Shown in pieces: positions 14,351-22,755 of a stretch of 36,803 nt of DNA; position 1 is the first letter of the stretch; the number at the start of each line of letters is the position of its first letter. The stretch lies in IMG/VR virus record IMGVR_UViG_3300038701_001692, positions 1 to 36,803 of that record, one strand, 5' to 3'. The position numbers were made by a program, and so were the translations under genes. Origin of the DNA: a virus. Below the pieces are notes generated by a model. That model did no database searches. It was not told where the DNA came from and saw nothing but the letters and a program-made list of their open reading frames with translations.

Positions 14351-15810
14351 GCCTTTTGCAGGAAATAACCAGACCGGCGAACGGTCAAGATGTTTTTAGC
14401 CCGATTGTATTTGAATACGCCTGGGCGGCTAACTCCTGTTTGTTCATCGATCAAACCGGGATCGCAGCTATTGAAGTGTCGATTAGCTACGAACCGTTTA
14501 TTGCCGTGGGGGACGCTATTCGAATTTTGAACGGCTCATACCAGGGAACCTATACGGTTACAGCCAAAACGCCAGACGTATCGCTTATCCTTACGCTCAA
14601 TACTGCCTACATAGGTTCCAGCGCGGCAACGGGATCGAACGAATTTACGCCCGAGGGCGCGCAGGACTTCCAACTGATTGCCGGGTATGCCTCCGGACCG
14701 GAATCAACCGAAAAGCCCTGGCAGGTTATCGACGAAATTAGAGTTAGCCCAGGGCCGACCGGCGTTTATCGTTTTGACGTTTCCGGATTTTTGCGCTCCC
14801 GGTTTGCCATAACGCCCCCCACCGAGGGGGCAAACGTCCCAATTAGTTTGCGCTTTGATGCCAGGCTAAAAAGCGCGGCGGCACTCCCGAGCGACGCCAA
14901 CGCCATAACGGCGTATTACGGTCTGGAAAGCCTTTCGAGCGCGCAACAGGCAGGGACGGAGCCCGTCGGCGAAAGGCCCATTTTGTTTTTTGGCAACGCG
15001 CCTACGCTTTACAGCCTGGCACTTGGCAAAGGCATAATTCATAACTTCGTATCGAACCCCGCCGAACCAGCCGCAACGGAAAGCGGCGCGGAAATTGATT
15101 TACGTCTTTTATCCTGCCAGCCGAAAGAAATAAACTGGCTGGGGGCTTCGCCGACCGCCGGGTTTACCGTTTCGCCCACGCTGCCATCCTGGATTCAGGC
15201 AACCGCCGTTGGTAACAATATCGAATTAATTTTGAATCCGTGTACGGCGGGCGTGGGGGACTACCTTGCCGCCGATTACAACCCGATTGACTACCTAACC
15301 GCCGGGGAGGTGAACAGCGTTACAGGGTGCTACTCTTTTGCCTTTTCGCTATCCGGCAGCCCGTTATTTACGCTGGCCGTTTGCGTCGATCCAATTAGCG
15401 AAATACTGACCGTTTGCCCAGCCGACGTTTTGAACTTCGCCTGGCTAAACCAGCGCGGCGGCTTTTCGAGTTTTGCGATTGAATGCAAATACGATAGCGG
15501 GCGCGAGTTTGGATCTGATAACACGGTAGTAGACGCGGCGCATACTTTGAAGCGTGTGGAGTTTCGGGACGTGTACGACTTTACCGAGGCGCGCGGCGGC
15601 GTGTTATCGAAAAATCAATTGGACTTATTGGCGTCTATGCGAAGTGCCATCCAAGTATTTTTGTACAACGAAGGCACGGCGGCGTTTGATATCCCGATAG
15701 TTTTGGACCGGTCAAGCTTTCGGACGTACGGCAACCGATTTAATCAATCCGAAACCCGGTTTAGTTTTCGTTTCAGAAAGGCCAAACAGGTAAATGTGCA
15801 AACCCAATGA
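14347..15810 (+). CDS. Putative tail structural protein
   Basis: 487 aa, beta-rich, with many short Gly/Pro/Thr turns (ISYEPFIAVGDAIRILNGSYQGTYTVT). Composition and length fit a tail or distal-tail protein of Bacteroidota phages. Several Cys residues lie in the C-terminal half (SCQPKEINW, NPCTAGVGDY, CVDPISEILTVCPADV). No catalytic motif recognised. Coupled to the genes on both sides by ATGA overlaps. Function inferred from position ahead of the tape measure. Confidence 0.6.
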   Translation: MSLLQEITRPANGQDVFSPIVFEYAWAANSCLFIDQTGIAAIEVSISYEPFIAVGDAIRILNGSYQGTYTVTAKTPDVSLILTLNTAYIGSSAATGSNEFTPEGAQDFQLIAGYASGPESTEKPWQVIDEIRVSPGPTGVYRFDVSGFLRSRFAITPPTEGANVPISLRFDARLKSAAALPSDANAITAYYGLESLSSAQQAGTEPVGERPILFFGNAPTLYSLALGKGIIHNFVSNPAEPAATESGAEIDLRLLSCQPKEINWLGASPTAGFTVSPTLPSWIQATAVGNNIELILNPCTAGVGDYLAADYNPIDYLTAGEVNSVTGCYSFAFSLSGSPLFTLAVCVDPISEILTVCPADVLNFAWLNQRGGFSSFAIECKYDSGREFGSDNTVVDAAHTLKRVEFRDVYDFTEARGGVLSKNQLDLLASMRSAIQVFLYNEGTAAFDIPIVLDRSSFRTYGNRFNQSETRFSFRFRKAKQVNVQTQ

Positions 15811-17861
15811 CGGAAATTTTCATTAACGGGCAATTGGTGGATACGCAGGACGCCGAGATAGTTTTAACCGCCCAGGCTTTGACATTCGACAGCCTGGGTA
15901 GTAGGCGCGGCAGCTACTCCAATATTTTTGAACTGGCAAAGACGAACGCGAACCGGGCTTTATTCGATAATTGCGATTTAGTTACCAGCCTGACCCGAAC
16001 GCCGTACACGCTGAATACCTGCCGAATTATACAGGATGGTATTTTGATCGTGAACGGCAGCGCGGTAATAATGGCAACGAAGGACAGCTACAGGCTTTAT
16101 GTTACTTCAGGCAATACCGATTTTTTTAAGGCCGTCGGGTCGCTCAAATTAACCGACGTGGATTTGGTCGAATACGATCACGCCTATACGGGCGCAAACG
16201 TTGCGACCCTTCGGGAAACAACCGAGGGTTTTGTGTACCCGAACTTGGATTATGGTTTTTTTGAATACGCCGACCCGGACGCGGGGGCGTACAGTTTCAG
16301 ATTTTTCCAACCCAGTTTTTGGGCAAAAACAATACTTGAGAAAGCCGTATCCGATTTGGGCTATAAGATTTCCGGTGATTTACTCAATACCCTAACTTAC
16401 CGGAGCCTGGCGGTACTTTGCCGGGGGGCCGTTGCGAACGTTGGCGAAAACCTGGCACAATACGAGGCAACGATTGATTATAACCAACTGACCGGCGACA
16501 CGGTGGAAAAGATCAATTTCCCGGACCGCCTGAAAGACAAAAACGATTTATACGGCCCTGACGCAAACGCGGGGCAGTTTACCTACCAGCCCAGGGTACC
16601 AACCTACACCGGGTACCGGTTCGAAATAACCATAACGGGAAAGGTTATAACAAATCTGCCGCGCCGGTACACGAACGCCGAGGTTTGGGTGGACCTGCTA
16701 ATTTACAACGCCGCCGGTACGCTACTTCTTACAGTTGAATCCCGGCCCGTAACTTTCGAAAACAGGTTCTTTGGCGTGTTTAACGTTTACCGAGCCCCGA
16801 GCGGCGGAACGCTGGAACGGGATTTGAATTTCACGTACCCGGCCCGGACCGAAGATTACGCCGCTCTCAATTCGCTGCTTACCTCCACAGCCGATTTAAC
16901 AACGCTTCGTTTTGGCTGGCGCGTACGCAGCAACCGCCCCGGCTATGGCCTGAAATATTTGCGCTTTGAGAATTTGGAATTTAGTATCAACCAGGTAATT
17001 TCGAACGGTGGGCGGTTGGGCGGTTTGCCAACTTCACAAATTACCGTGGAGGCGGCCAACGTATTGCCAAGCGAGCCGACCGTTGGTGATTTGCTGCTAA
17101 CCGTGGCCAATTTGGAAGGCGCGATAATTCAGGTCGACGAAGCGAGCAAAACGGTGCATACTTCCCGGATTGATCGGCTAATTGAAAACAAAGCCCGCGC
17201 GCTGGATTGGTCCGGTAAACTAGACATTTCTGAAAGGCCGGAAGTAGACTACCAACTGGAAGGTTTTGCCCGGCGTAATTTTTACCGATTCGCAGCGGAC
17301 GACAAAGATCCTTTTTTGGAACCCAACGAGGGGCGCGGCGAATTGGTTGTTGATAATGAAAACTTACCAGCGGAAAAAGACGTTTTTACAAGCAAGTTTG
17401 CGCCGGTTCCTGTTTTACCCAGTCTGCAAGATAGCCGGGTTATGGGCCGGGTTTTCACCGGTGAAAAATATACCTTTGATGGATTTAGCTACAATCTGAA
17501 CGCCGACGCAAAAGTTGAAGACTTTGCGCCGCGCGTTGCGATCCTCTCCACATCTGGCGCAACGGTGGACGTGGAAGGGCAAACCGGCGTAAATGAAATT
17601 AACTACGAAGTGAACGCCGCCGCGCTTAGTTTCGAAAGGGCGTTGCGGGATAATTACCGGGTTTTCCAAACCGTATTCCAAAACACGAAAGTCGTGGAGG
17701 CATTGTTCTTGCTTGACCTCCGGGACGTTCAAACGCTGGATTTTACGCGCCCGGTTTATGTGGAATATTTTGGGGATTATTTCTACATTGAGCAAATCAA
17801 ACAGTACAAAGTAAACCGCCGGGAAAGTTGTTTTGTAAGATTGATAAAATTAGGTATTTAA
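15807..17861 (+). CDS. Putative tail hub / baseplate protein
   Basis: 684 aa. N-terminus TEIFINGQLVDTQDAEIVLTA then SRRGSYSNIFELAKTNANRALF describes a compact beta domain common to large tail proteins of Bacteroidota phages. The middle is beta-rich, with ISNGGRLGGLPTSQITVEAANVLPSEP in pieces around residues 398-430. The C-terminus contains aromatic strands (DFTRPVYVEYFGDYFYIEQIKQYKV). Possible hub or distal-tail role from size and position right before the tape measure; I cannot name the family. Confidence 0.6.
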   Translation: MTEIFINGQLVDTQDAEIVLTAQALTFDSLGSRRGSYSNIFELAKTNANRALFDNCDLVTSLTRTPYTLNTCRIIQDGILIVNGSAVIMATKDSYRLYVTSGNTDFFKAVGSLKLTDVDLVEYDHAYTGANVATLRETTEGFVYPNLDYGFFEYADPDAGAYSFRFFQPSFWAKTILEKAVSDLGYKISGDLLNTLTYRSLAVLCRGAVANVGENLAQYEATIDYNQLTGDTVEKINFPDRLKDKNDLYGPDANAGQFTYQPRVPTYTGYRFEITITGKVITNLPRRYTNAEVWVDLLIYNAAGTLLLTVESRPVTFENRFFGVFNVYRAPSGGTLERDLNFTYPARTEDYAALNSLLTSTADLTTLRFGWRVRSNRPGYGLKYLRFENLEFSINQVISNGGRLGGLPTSQITVEAANVLPSEPTVGDLLLTVANLEGAIIQVDEASKTVHTSRIDRLIENKARALDWSGKLDISERPEVDYQLEGFARRNFYRFAADDKDPFLEPNEGRGELVVDNENLPAEKDVFTSKFAPVPVLPSLQDSRVMGRVFTGEKYTFDGFSYNLNADAKVEDFAPRVAILSTSGATVDVEGQTGVNEINYEVNAAALSFERALRDNYRVFQTVFQNTKVVEALFLLDLRDVQTLDFTRPVYVEYFGDYFYIEQIKQYKVNRRESCFVRLIKLGI

Positions 17862-17865
17862 AGCC

Positions 17866-20250
17866 ATGGCAGAGGAAAACATTTTGTTGCGCGTCGGTAT
17901 AGACGAAAACCAAATAGCCCGAAGCGAAGCGGCTATAATCGAAGCCCGGAAGGAAATCGATAAACTTAAAGCCGCTCAAAAAGAACTGGCCAAAGAGGGC
18001 AAGCAAAACACCGTCGAATTTGTACGCAACGAAACGGCGGTTAAGGATTTGTCCGTAACAGTCCGGGAAAACCAGCGCGTTTTGGCGGCTAATCAAAAAT
18101 TGCAAAAATCCTCCACCGGATCAATTGCCGAACTTCGCGCGAATGTTTCCCGGCTAAAGCAGGAGTACATAAATTTGAGTGAGGCCGAACGGGAAAACGA
18201 GAAAGTAGGCGGCGCGCTCCAAAAGGAATTATTGGCACAAACTAACCAGCTAAAAGAACTGGAAGAGGAAATAGGCGTAACCAGCCGGAACGTTGGTAAT
18301 TACACCGCTGCCATTTTGGAAGCGGCAGACAGTACCGGGATTTTTGGCCAAGCGCAAAAGGCATACGCCGACGCGCAAAAGCTAGCAACGGCGGCCCAGA
18401 AAGTAGGAACCGCCGCCACCCGGTCATTTGGCGCGGCACTTATAGCCACTGGGATAGGGGCTTTTATTCTTTTGCTGGGATCGCTTATTAGCTACCTAAC
18501 CCGAACGCAGGAGGGCATGGATAAAGTCGCCCAAATAACGGATGCCGTTGGGACTTTCGTTTCCGTTGTGTTTGATAGGTTTGCCAAATTGGGAAAACAG
18601 CTTGTGGGTTCTGTGATTCCGATTTTCGAAGGCTTGAGCGGAATCCTGACCGGCATATTTACGCTTAACCCGGATTTACTTATAGCCGGACTGAATAGAG
18701 TCCAAGAGGCGGCCAGCAAAATCGAAAGTATAAACTTATTGCAGCTAGGAGCCGACGCGGGCCGGGCCGCCGTTGAGTCGGCGAACCTTACCAAAGAATT
18801 GCAAAAAGTTGTGAGATCCGAAAAAGCCCTTTCGCTCGAAAGAGCGGAAAGCCGCCAGCAAATTGAGCAACTGAAAAAAGCGAGCGACGATATAACGTTA
18901 AGCAACGAAGAGCGCACCGACGCAGCCCGGAAAGCCTTGGAAATAGAATTGAACCTTGAGCAAAAGGCCATCGATCTACAGAAAGAACGTGTCAGGATTC
19001 TCAAAGCGCAAAACGCGTTAAGCGAAAGTACGGACGAAGATACCAACCGGGCTATTGATGCTGAAATAGAATTAGCCAACCTCCAGCAGGAAAGCGCAAC
19101 CAAGCAAATTGAACTACAGAACAAATTAAACGCCCTCAACAAAGAAGCCGCCGACAAGCGGGCTGCGATTGCGAAAGAAGAGGCCGACAAGCAAGCCGCC
19201 GCAAACGAAAAGAAAATTGCGGAGGACGCCGCCGCCCAAGAAAAGATAAACGAACAATACGCCGAAACGCTAAAAGAAAGAGCGGAAACGACCAACGCGG
19301 CAATTCGGGATTCGATCAATGAGGTAAAAAGGCAATTCGCCGACGGGCTTATTGATTTGGAAATTTACCAGCGTGAACTTGACCAGGTGGAGGCCTTGGC
19401 ACTAGAAACGCGAAAGGCCGCTTTGCAGGAGCAATTAGACGCAACGCGGGAAAATGCTTTGATCGATGCCGAAACGCGCGCCGAGATTGAAAAGAACCTA
19501 ACCGCCGAACTTCAACAAATCGAGGACCAGCAGGTTAGCGCAAGCGTTGCGGCGCGACAGGCCGAAATTGACGCCGCCAAAAAAGCGGCGGAGGAAAAAA
19601 AGCAATTAGCCAAAGATTCCGCAGCGTTTCAGATACAAGCCGAAAACGCCGTATTAAACGCGGCCAAATCGGTATTTGGCGAACAAAGCGCAGCGGGTAG
19701 GATAGCCGCAAGTTTCCAGGCTATTATTGACACGTACCGGGGGGCCAACTTGGCACTGGCTACGATCCCCCCGCCGTTCGGCCAAATTATCGCAGCGGCG
19801 ACCGTCGCACAGGGTTTGGCCAACGCTGCAAAGATAAATAGTACACCGACGCCTAAATTTGCCGAGGGCGGCGAAATAGGCGTAACGGGCCCGTCGCACG
19901 CTGGCGGAGGCGTGGATTTGGCCTTGGGTGGGCAAACAGTCGCAAACGTGGAGGGCGGCGAAGGCGTTTTTGTTATGAAGAAGTCCGCCTACAGCGCGTT
20001 AAAGGCTTTGAGTAGTTTCAATCAATCCCACGGCGGAAACTCCTGGCTTTCCGGTACGCACAGGCATTTGGCCGACGGTGGGGCCGTTGCGCGCTCCTCC
20101 GTTCCGGCACTTGACCGGACCGCGCTTTCTGAAACGCAGCAAAGTTTTGAAAATGCAATTAGCCAGTTAAATATTGTTACAAAAATTACCGATATTGAAC
20201 GCGTGCAAAATGAGACGCGCCTCGTCCGCGTCTCAAGTGATTTAAGTTGA
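17866..20250 (+). CDS. Tape measure protein
   Basis: 794 aa. Long helical, Lys/Glu/Ala-rich N-terminal half (DKLKAAQKELAKEGK, LRANVSRLKQEYINLSEAE), one hydrophobic segment about residues 190-208 (ATGIGAFILLLGSLISYL), a second coiled-coil region about 310-600, and a C-terminal Gly-rich domain with FAEGGEIGVTGPSHAGGGVD, a signature of tape measure C-termini. At the usual 1.5 Angstrom per residue the tail would be near 120 nm. The long minus-strand ORF opposite it is a codon-bias shadow. Confident. Confidence 0.92.
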   Translation: MAEENILLRVGIDENQIARSEAAIIEARKEIDKLKAAQKELAKEGKQNTVEFVRNETAVKDLSVTVRENQRVLAANQKLQKSSTGSIAELRANVSRLKQEYINLSEAERENEKVGGALQKELLAQTNQLKELEEEIGVTSRNVGNYTAAILEAADSTGIFGQAQKAYADAQKLATAAQKVGTAATRSFGAALIATGIGAFILLLGSLISYLTRTQEGMDKVAQITDAVGTFVSVVFDRFAKLGKQLVGSVIPIFEGLSGILTGIFTLNPDLLIAGLNRVQEAASKIESINLLQLGADAGRAAVESANLTKELQKVVRSEKALSLERAESRQQIEQLKKASDDITLSNEERTDAARKALEIELNLEQKAIDLQKERVRILKAQNALSESTDEDTNRAIDAEIELANLQQESATKQIELQNKLNALNKEAADKRAAIAKEEADKQAAANEKKIAEDAAAQEKINEQYAETLKERAETTNAAIRDSINEVKRQFADGLIDLEIYQRELDQVEALALETRKAALQEQLDATRENALIDAETRAEIEKNLTAELQQIEDQQVSASVAARQAEIDAAKKAAEEKKQLAKDSAAFQIQAENAVLNAAKSVFGEQSAAGRIAASFQAIIDTYRGANLALATIPPPFGQIIAAATVAQGLANAAKINSTPTPKFAEGGEIGVTGPSHAGGGVDLALGGQTVANVEGGEGVFVMKKSAYSALKALSSFNQSHGGNSWLSGTHRHLADGGAVARSSVPALDRTALSETQQSFENAISQLNIVTKITDIERVQNETRLVRVSSDLS

Positions 20251-20251
20251 T

Positions 20252-20668
20252 ATGGGAAAAAGAACGTTGCTACTGATCCGGGACGATAAATCCGACAAAC
20301 AAACAAAAGGCCGTTTGTCGGCACTCGATGAAAACGGGGCCGTTGTGTATTCCTGCTTTACGCTCGAATTGCCATGGAGGGGGAACCAGCAAAATGTTTC
20401 CTGCATACCGCCGGGCCGGTACAAAGTAAAAAAGCGAATTAGCCATAAGTACGGCGAACATTTGCATATTTTGGAAGTTCCGGGCCGGGCTTACATTTTA
20501 ATCCACGAGGCGAATTTTGTTTCCCAGCTTCGCGGGTGCATAGCCGTCGGCAAATCGAAAGCTGACATTAACGGCGACGGCATCCGGGATCTTGTTGGAT
20601 CCGTCCGGGCAAAAAAGGAATTGTTAAAGCATTTGCCCGATGAAACCGAGATAGAGATAAAGCCATGA
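20252..20668 (+). CDS. DUF5675 family protein, candidate endolysin or cell-wall enzyme
   Basis: 138 aa, DUF5675 pattern: CFTLELPWRGNQQNVSCIPPGRYKVKKR (in pieces), HLHILEVPGRAYILIHEANF, RGCIAVGKSKADINGDGIRDL. His85 in LIHEAN and Cys96 in RGCI recall the His...GC spacing of L,D-transpeptidase-type active sites, but no enzyme activity is known to me for the family. No signal peptide. It overlaps the u-spanin candidate by 4 nt (ATGA), and no other endolysin is recognisable in the genome, so this is the best candidate for the wall-degrading enzyme. The DINGDGIRD stretch looks like a calcium-binding loop. Confidence 0.75.
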   Translation: MGKRTLLLIRDDKSDKQTKGRLSALDENGAVVYSCFTLELPWRGNQQNVSCIPPGRYKVKKRISHKYGEHLHILEVPGRAYILIHEANFVSQLRGCIAVGKSKADINGDGIRDLVGSVRAKKELLKHLPDETEIEIKP

Positions 20669-21162
20669 GACCGTTAATTTTTGTACCGCTTATTCTTTGC
20701 GCGTGTAATACGCAGAAGCAAACAACCCGGAGCCGGGCGGAAATTAAAACAAATACCGAATTGAAAACTATTCAAATAGATGAAAGAGATTATCAAAAAG
20801 CCGTGCAACTTAAAAGGGCAAAAGACACCCAAGCCGGAACGCGTTCGATTATCGATATTGTCCCCAGGGGAGCTTTCCGAATTTCGAGCGATGGCACTTT
20901 TGAGGGCGAAGCATTACAGATTAGGATACACCGCAGGGACACCGCCCGAGCGCGTGAAGCCTTAGAAATAAACACAGCGGAAGCGGACCGGGGGCAAACC
21001 CAAACGACCAAAACGGAAAAGGCGAACGAAGCCCTTTCTATCCAGGAAACTGAAAAGCAAGTGGAAAGAGCCCCTAATTTTTACATTTGGATCGGGGCGG
21101 CCCTGGGCGTTTTGCTAATCGTTGCAGGCCTTCGAATTTTTACAAAATTGATCCCTCGCTAA
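20665..21162 (+). CDS. Candidate unimolecular spanin (u-spanin)
   Basis: 165 aa. Short signal MRPLIFVPLILCA then Cys14; LCAC fits a lipobox, so the mature N-terminus would be lipid-anchored in the outer membrane. The C-terminus has one membrane segment, about 139-159 (FYIWIGAALGVLLIVAGLRIF), ending in a basic tail, which would sit in the inner membrane. The ~120 residues between are charged and periplasmic. Lipid anchor at one end and inner-membrane span at the other is the defining layout of u-spanins, which fuse the membranes in the last lysis step of Gram-negative hosts. Coupled to the DUF5675 gene. Confidence 0.7.
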   Translation: MRPLIFVPLILCACNTQKQTTRSRAEIKTNTELKTIQIDERDYQKAVQLKRAKDTQAGTRSIIDIVPRGAFRISSDGTFEGEALQIRIHRRDTARAREALEINTAEADRGQTQTTKTEKANEALSIQETEKQVERAPNFYIWIGAALGVLLIVAGLRIFTKLIPR

Positions 21163-21311
21163 AACCGGCCCGGAAAAATGTTATTGAGCCATCCGGTTAA
21201 ATCTTTTCCTGTGGCTATGTAGTACCCGGCGAATAATGGGAAACCGAATACCAAAATGAAAAGGGCAAAAAAAGCGACTACCGTCGCGGCTATTCTACTA
21301 ACGTACTTCAT
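21159..21311 (-). CDS. 50-aa membrane protein on minus strand
   Basis: Begins MKYVSRIAATVVAFFALFIL, with hydrophobic residues continuing to about position 33 (VFGFPLFAGYYI), then a polar tail TGKDLTGWLNNIFPGRF. One or two closely packed membrane helices. It starts 4 nt after the stop of the ribbon-helix-helix gene and ends overlapping the u-spanin stop on the other strand. Possibly an antiholin, superinfection-exclusion or other membrane-modifying protein; the sequence does not decide. Confidence 0.6.
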   Translation of the reverse strand: MKYVSRIAATVVAFFALFILVFGFPLFAGYYIATGKDLTGWLNNIFPGRF

Positions 21312-21315
21312 GGGA

Positions 21316-21456
21316 TTAGGAGTTTAAATATTTGTGGATTAGCGATTTTAGTACACTGGTTTGCGTTTTGCTTTCCTTTTTTACCTTAGCGGCAAACCGC
21401 TCTTTGAGGTTTTTCGGAAGATGCACCTTAACCTGATCTAATTCGTTTTTGCCCAC
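21316..21456 (-). CDS. Ribbon-helix-helix (CopG/Arc-like) DNA-binding protein
   Basis: 46 aa from a GTG start. Strand LDQVKVHLPKNL, then helices KERFAAKVKKES and TSVLKSLIHKYLN: the short ribbon-helix-helix pattern with a 'hLP..L...f' beginning. A family of this size forms dimers that bind short inverted repeats. It heads a two-gene minus-strand unit, the only leftward coding in the genome, next to an AT-rich divergent gap (21457-21520). Candidate regulator of that gap, or of the TATTGT-AA-ACAATA repeats in modules A and B. Confidence 0.65.
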   Translation of the reverse strand: MGKNELDQVKVHLPKNLKERFAAKVKKESKTQTSVLKSLIHKYLNS

Positions 21457-21481
21457 TGCTTTATTTTTTGGGGAATTTATA

Positions 21482-21489
21482 CAAAATTA
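21482..21489 (-). promoter_or_regulatory. Possible -7 box for the minus-strand pair
   Basis: On the minus strand this reads TAATTTTG, a full match to TAnnTTTG, about 25 bp before the GTG at 21456. There is no TTTG at the matching -33 position, so the promoter is weak or needs an activator. The gap also precedes the rightward head genes. Confidence 0.35.
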
Positions 21490-21520
21490 TTTGGAAATTC
21501 AAATTACATTTCGTGCAATT

Positions 21521-22723
21521 ATGCGAACGCTACACATAGAAGGGGTAATTAGCCGCCGGGACGAGGCCGAGAAAATGGCACCCGGCGAAAAGATATTCAG
21601 CTTTGAAGACCTTGAAAACTTTTTGGTGGGTAACGGCAACGCGCCTTTCGAAGCGATAATTAAAAGCCCTGGCGGCAGCGTGGAAGAGGGGTTTAAGATT
21701 TACAACCGCCTCCGGGAGTACGACGTTACGACCGTTGCGATCAAAGCCAGTAGTATCGCATCCGTTATTTTTCTGGCTGGCAAAACGCGAAAGGTTACGC
21801 CGAAAAGCGAAATTATAATTCATAACGCCTGGGTAGACGCGCAGGATTTAGAGGGCGAAAAATTAAATTACCACACCTTAAAAGCCCTGACCGAATTTTT
21901 CGCCGAAACTGACAAGAAAATACTGGGCGTCTATTCACAGATTGCCGGGGAGGAGAATATCGCAAAACTGTTTTCTTTGATGGCGCAGGATACCGATCTG
22001 GGCGCGGAGCAAGCCTTGACGCTTGGCTTTGCTACCGAAATTACAAATGGTGAATTTGAAACAGCCTCTTTTAAAAATAGGGTTTTGACATTTAGTAAAA
22101 ATCAAATTGATATAATTAACCAAGAATCACAAATGAAAACCGAGGAAAAACTAAATGCGTTTGAAAAGGCATTAGCCGGGCTTAAAAATCTATTCAAGCT
22201 ATCGGCGAAGAACATGGCGACTGTTACGACCGAGGGCGTCGAAATTTTCATATCGGGGGCCGAGGAGGGCGAACTTGTTGGTAAAACGGTTTACCTGGCC
22301 GAGGACGGACTGCCGACTGAAACACTGGCCCCCGCTGGGGAACACGTTTTGGAGGATGGCACAAAGGTTGTTCTCGACGACTCCGGGGTAATTACCAAAA
22401 TTGAAGCCCCCGAGCCCGTGGAGGATGTGGAAGCCTTGAAGGCCGCTTACGAAGAGGAAAAGAAAGCGATGGAGGAAGATAAAGCCAAACTCGAGGCCAA
22501 AGTGGCAGACCAGGCGAAAACGATTGCGGCACAAGCCAAGGCAATCAATGAAAGCAAAACGCAGCTCAACAAATTGGCCGAGGATTTCGCGGGCCTCAAA
22601 AACATGGTAACGGGCGACCCGGAAAAGAAAACCGAGCCAAAGGCAATAAGCGCGGAAGAGTTCAATAAGTTGAGCCCTGGCGACAAAATCCGGCTAAGGG
22701 CCATGAACAAGGCCGGAAACTAA
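21521..22723 (+). CDS. Head maturation protease (ClpP/S49-like) fused to scaffold domain
   Basis: 400 aa from ATG 21521 (RTLHIEGVISRRDEAEK). A longer frame back to 21449 exists, but its extra residues overlap the AT-rich gap. Protease domain to about residue 190: AIIKSPGGSVEEGFKIYN, IKASSIASVIFLAGK with Ser78 as likely nucleophile, SEIIIHNAW with His101, and an Asp near 157-159 in DTDLGAEQAL. After a short AT-rich, Asn/Gln-rich linker the C-terminal part has VGKTVYLAEDGLP, EHVLEDGTKVVLDDSG and a coiled coil (about 310-360), typical of an internal scaffold. Cleaves scaffold and capsid during head maturation. Directly precedes the capsid gene. Confidence 0.9.
   Translation: MRTLHIEGVISRRDEAEKMAPGEKIFSFEDLENFLVGNGNAPFEAIIKSPGGSVEEGFKIYNRLREYDVTTVAIKASSIASVIFLAGKTRKVTPKSEIIIHNAWVDAQDLEGEKLNYHTLKALTEFFAETDKKILGVYSQIAGEENIAKLFSLMAQDTDLGAEQALTLGFATEITNGEFETASFKNRVLTFSKNQIDIINQESQMKTEEKLNAFEKALAGLKNLFKLSAKNMATVTTEGVEIFISGAEEGELVGKTVYLAEDGLPTETLAPAGEHVLEDGTKVVLDDSGVITKIEAPEPVEDVEALKAAYEEEKKAMEEDKAKLEAKVADQAKTIAAQAKAINESKTQLNKLAEDFAGLKNMVTGDPEKKTEPKAISAEEFNKLSPGDKIRLRAMNKAGN
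22133..22723 (+). CDS. Candidate nested scaffold protein (internal start)
   Basis: In-frame ATG at 22133 (MKTEEKLNAFEKALAGLKNL) after a locally AT-rich stretch (22070-22132) that looks like the A-rich leaders of real genes here. It would give a 196-aa scaffold lacking the protease, analogous to lambda Nu3 inside gene C. The start falls exactly at the domain boundary. No separate scaffold gene is present. Confidence 0.45.
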   Translation: MKTEEKLNAFEKALAGLKNLFKLSAKNMATVTTEGVEIFISGAEEGELVGKTVYLAEDGLPTETLAPAGEHVLEDGTKVVLDDSGVITKIEAPEPVEDVEALKAAYEEEKKAMEEDKAKLEAKVADQAKTIAAQAKAINESKTQLNKLAEDFAGLKNMVTGDPEKKTEPKAISAEEFNKLSPGDKIRLRAMNKAGN

Positions 22724-22755
22724 AACAAATTGAAAACCTAAAACTTTAAAGAATA

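Noticed and set aside
18492-19319. 275-codon minus-strand ORF opposite the tape measure gene
   Set aside because: Low-complexity Ser/Ala/Phe/Cys-rich translation that mirrors the Ala/Glu/Lys codons of the tape measure; no start context or family resemblance.
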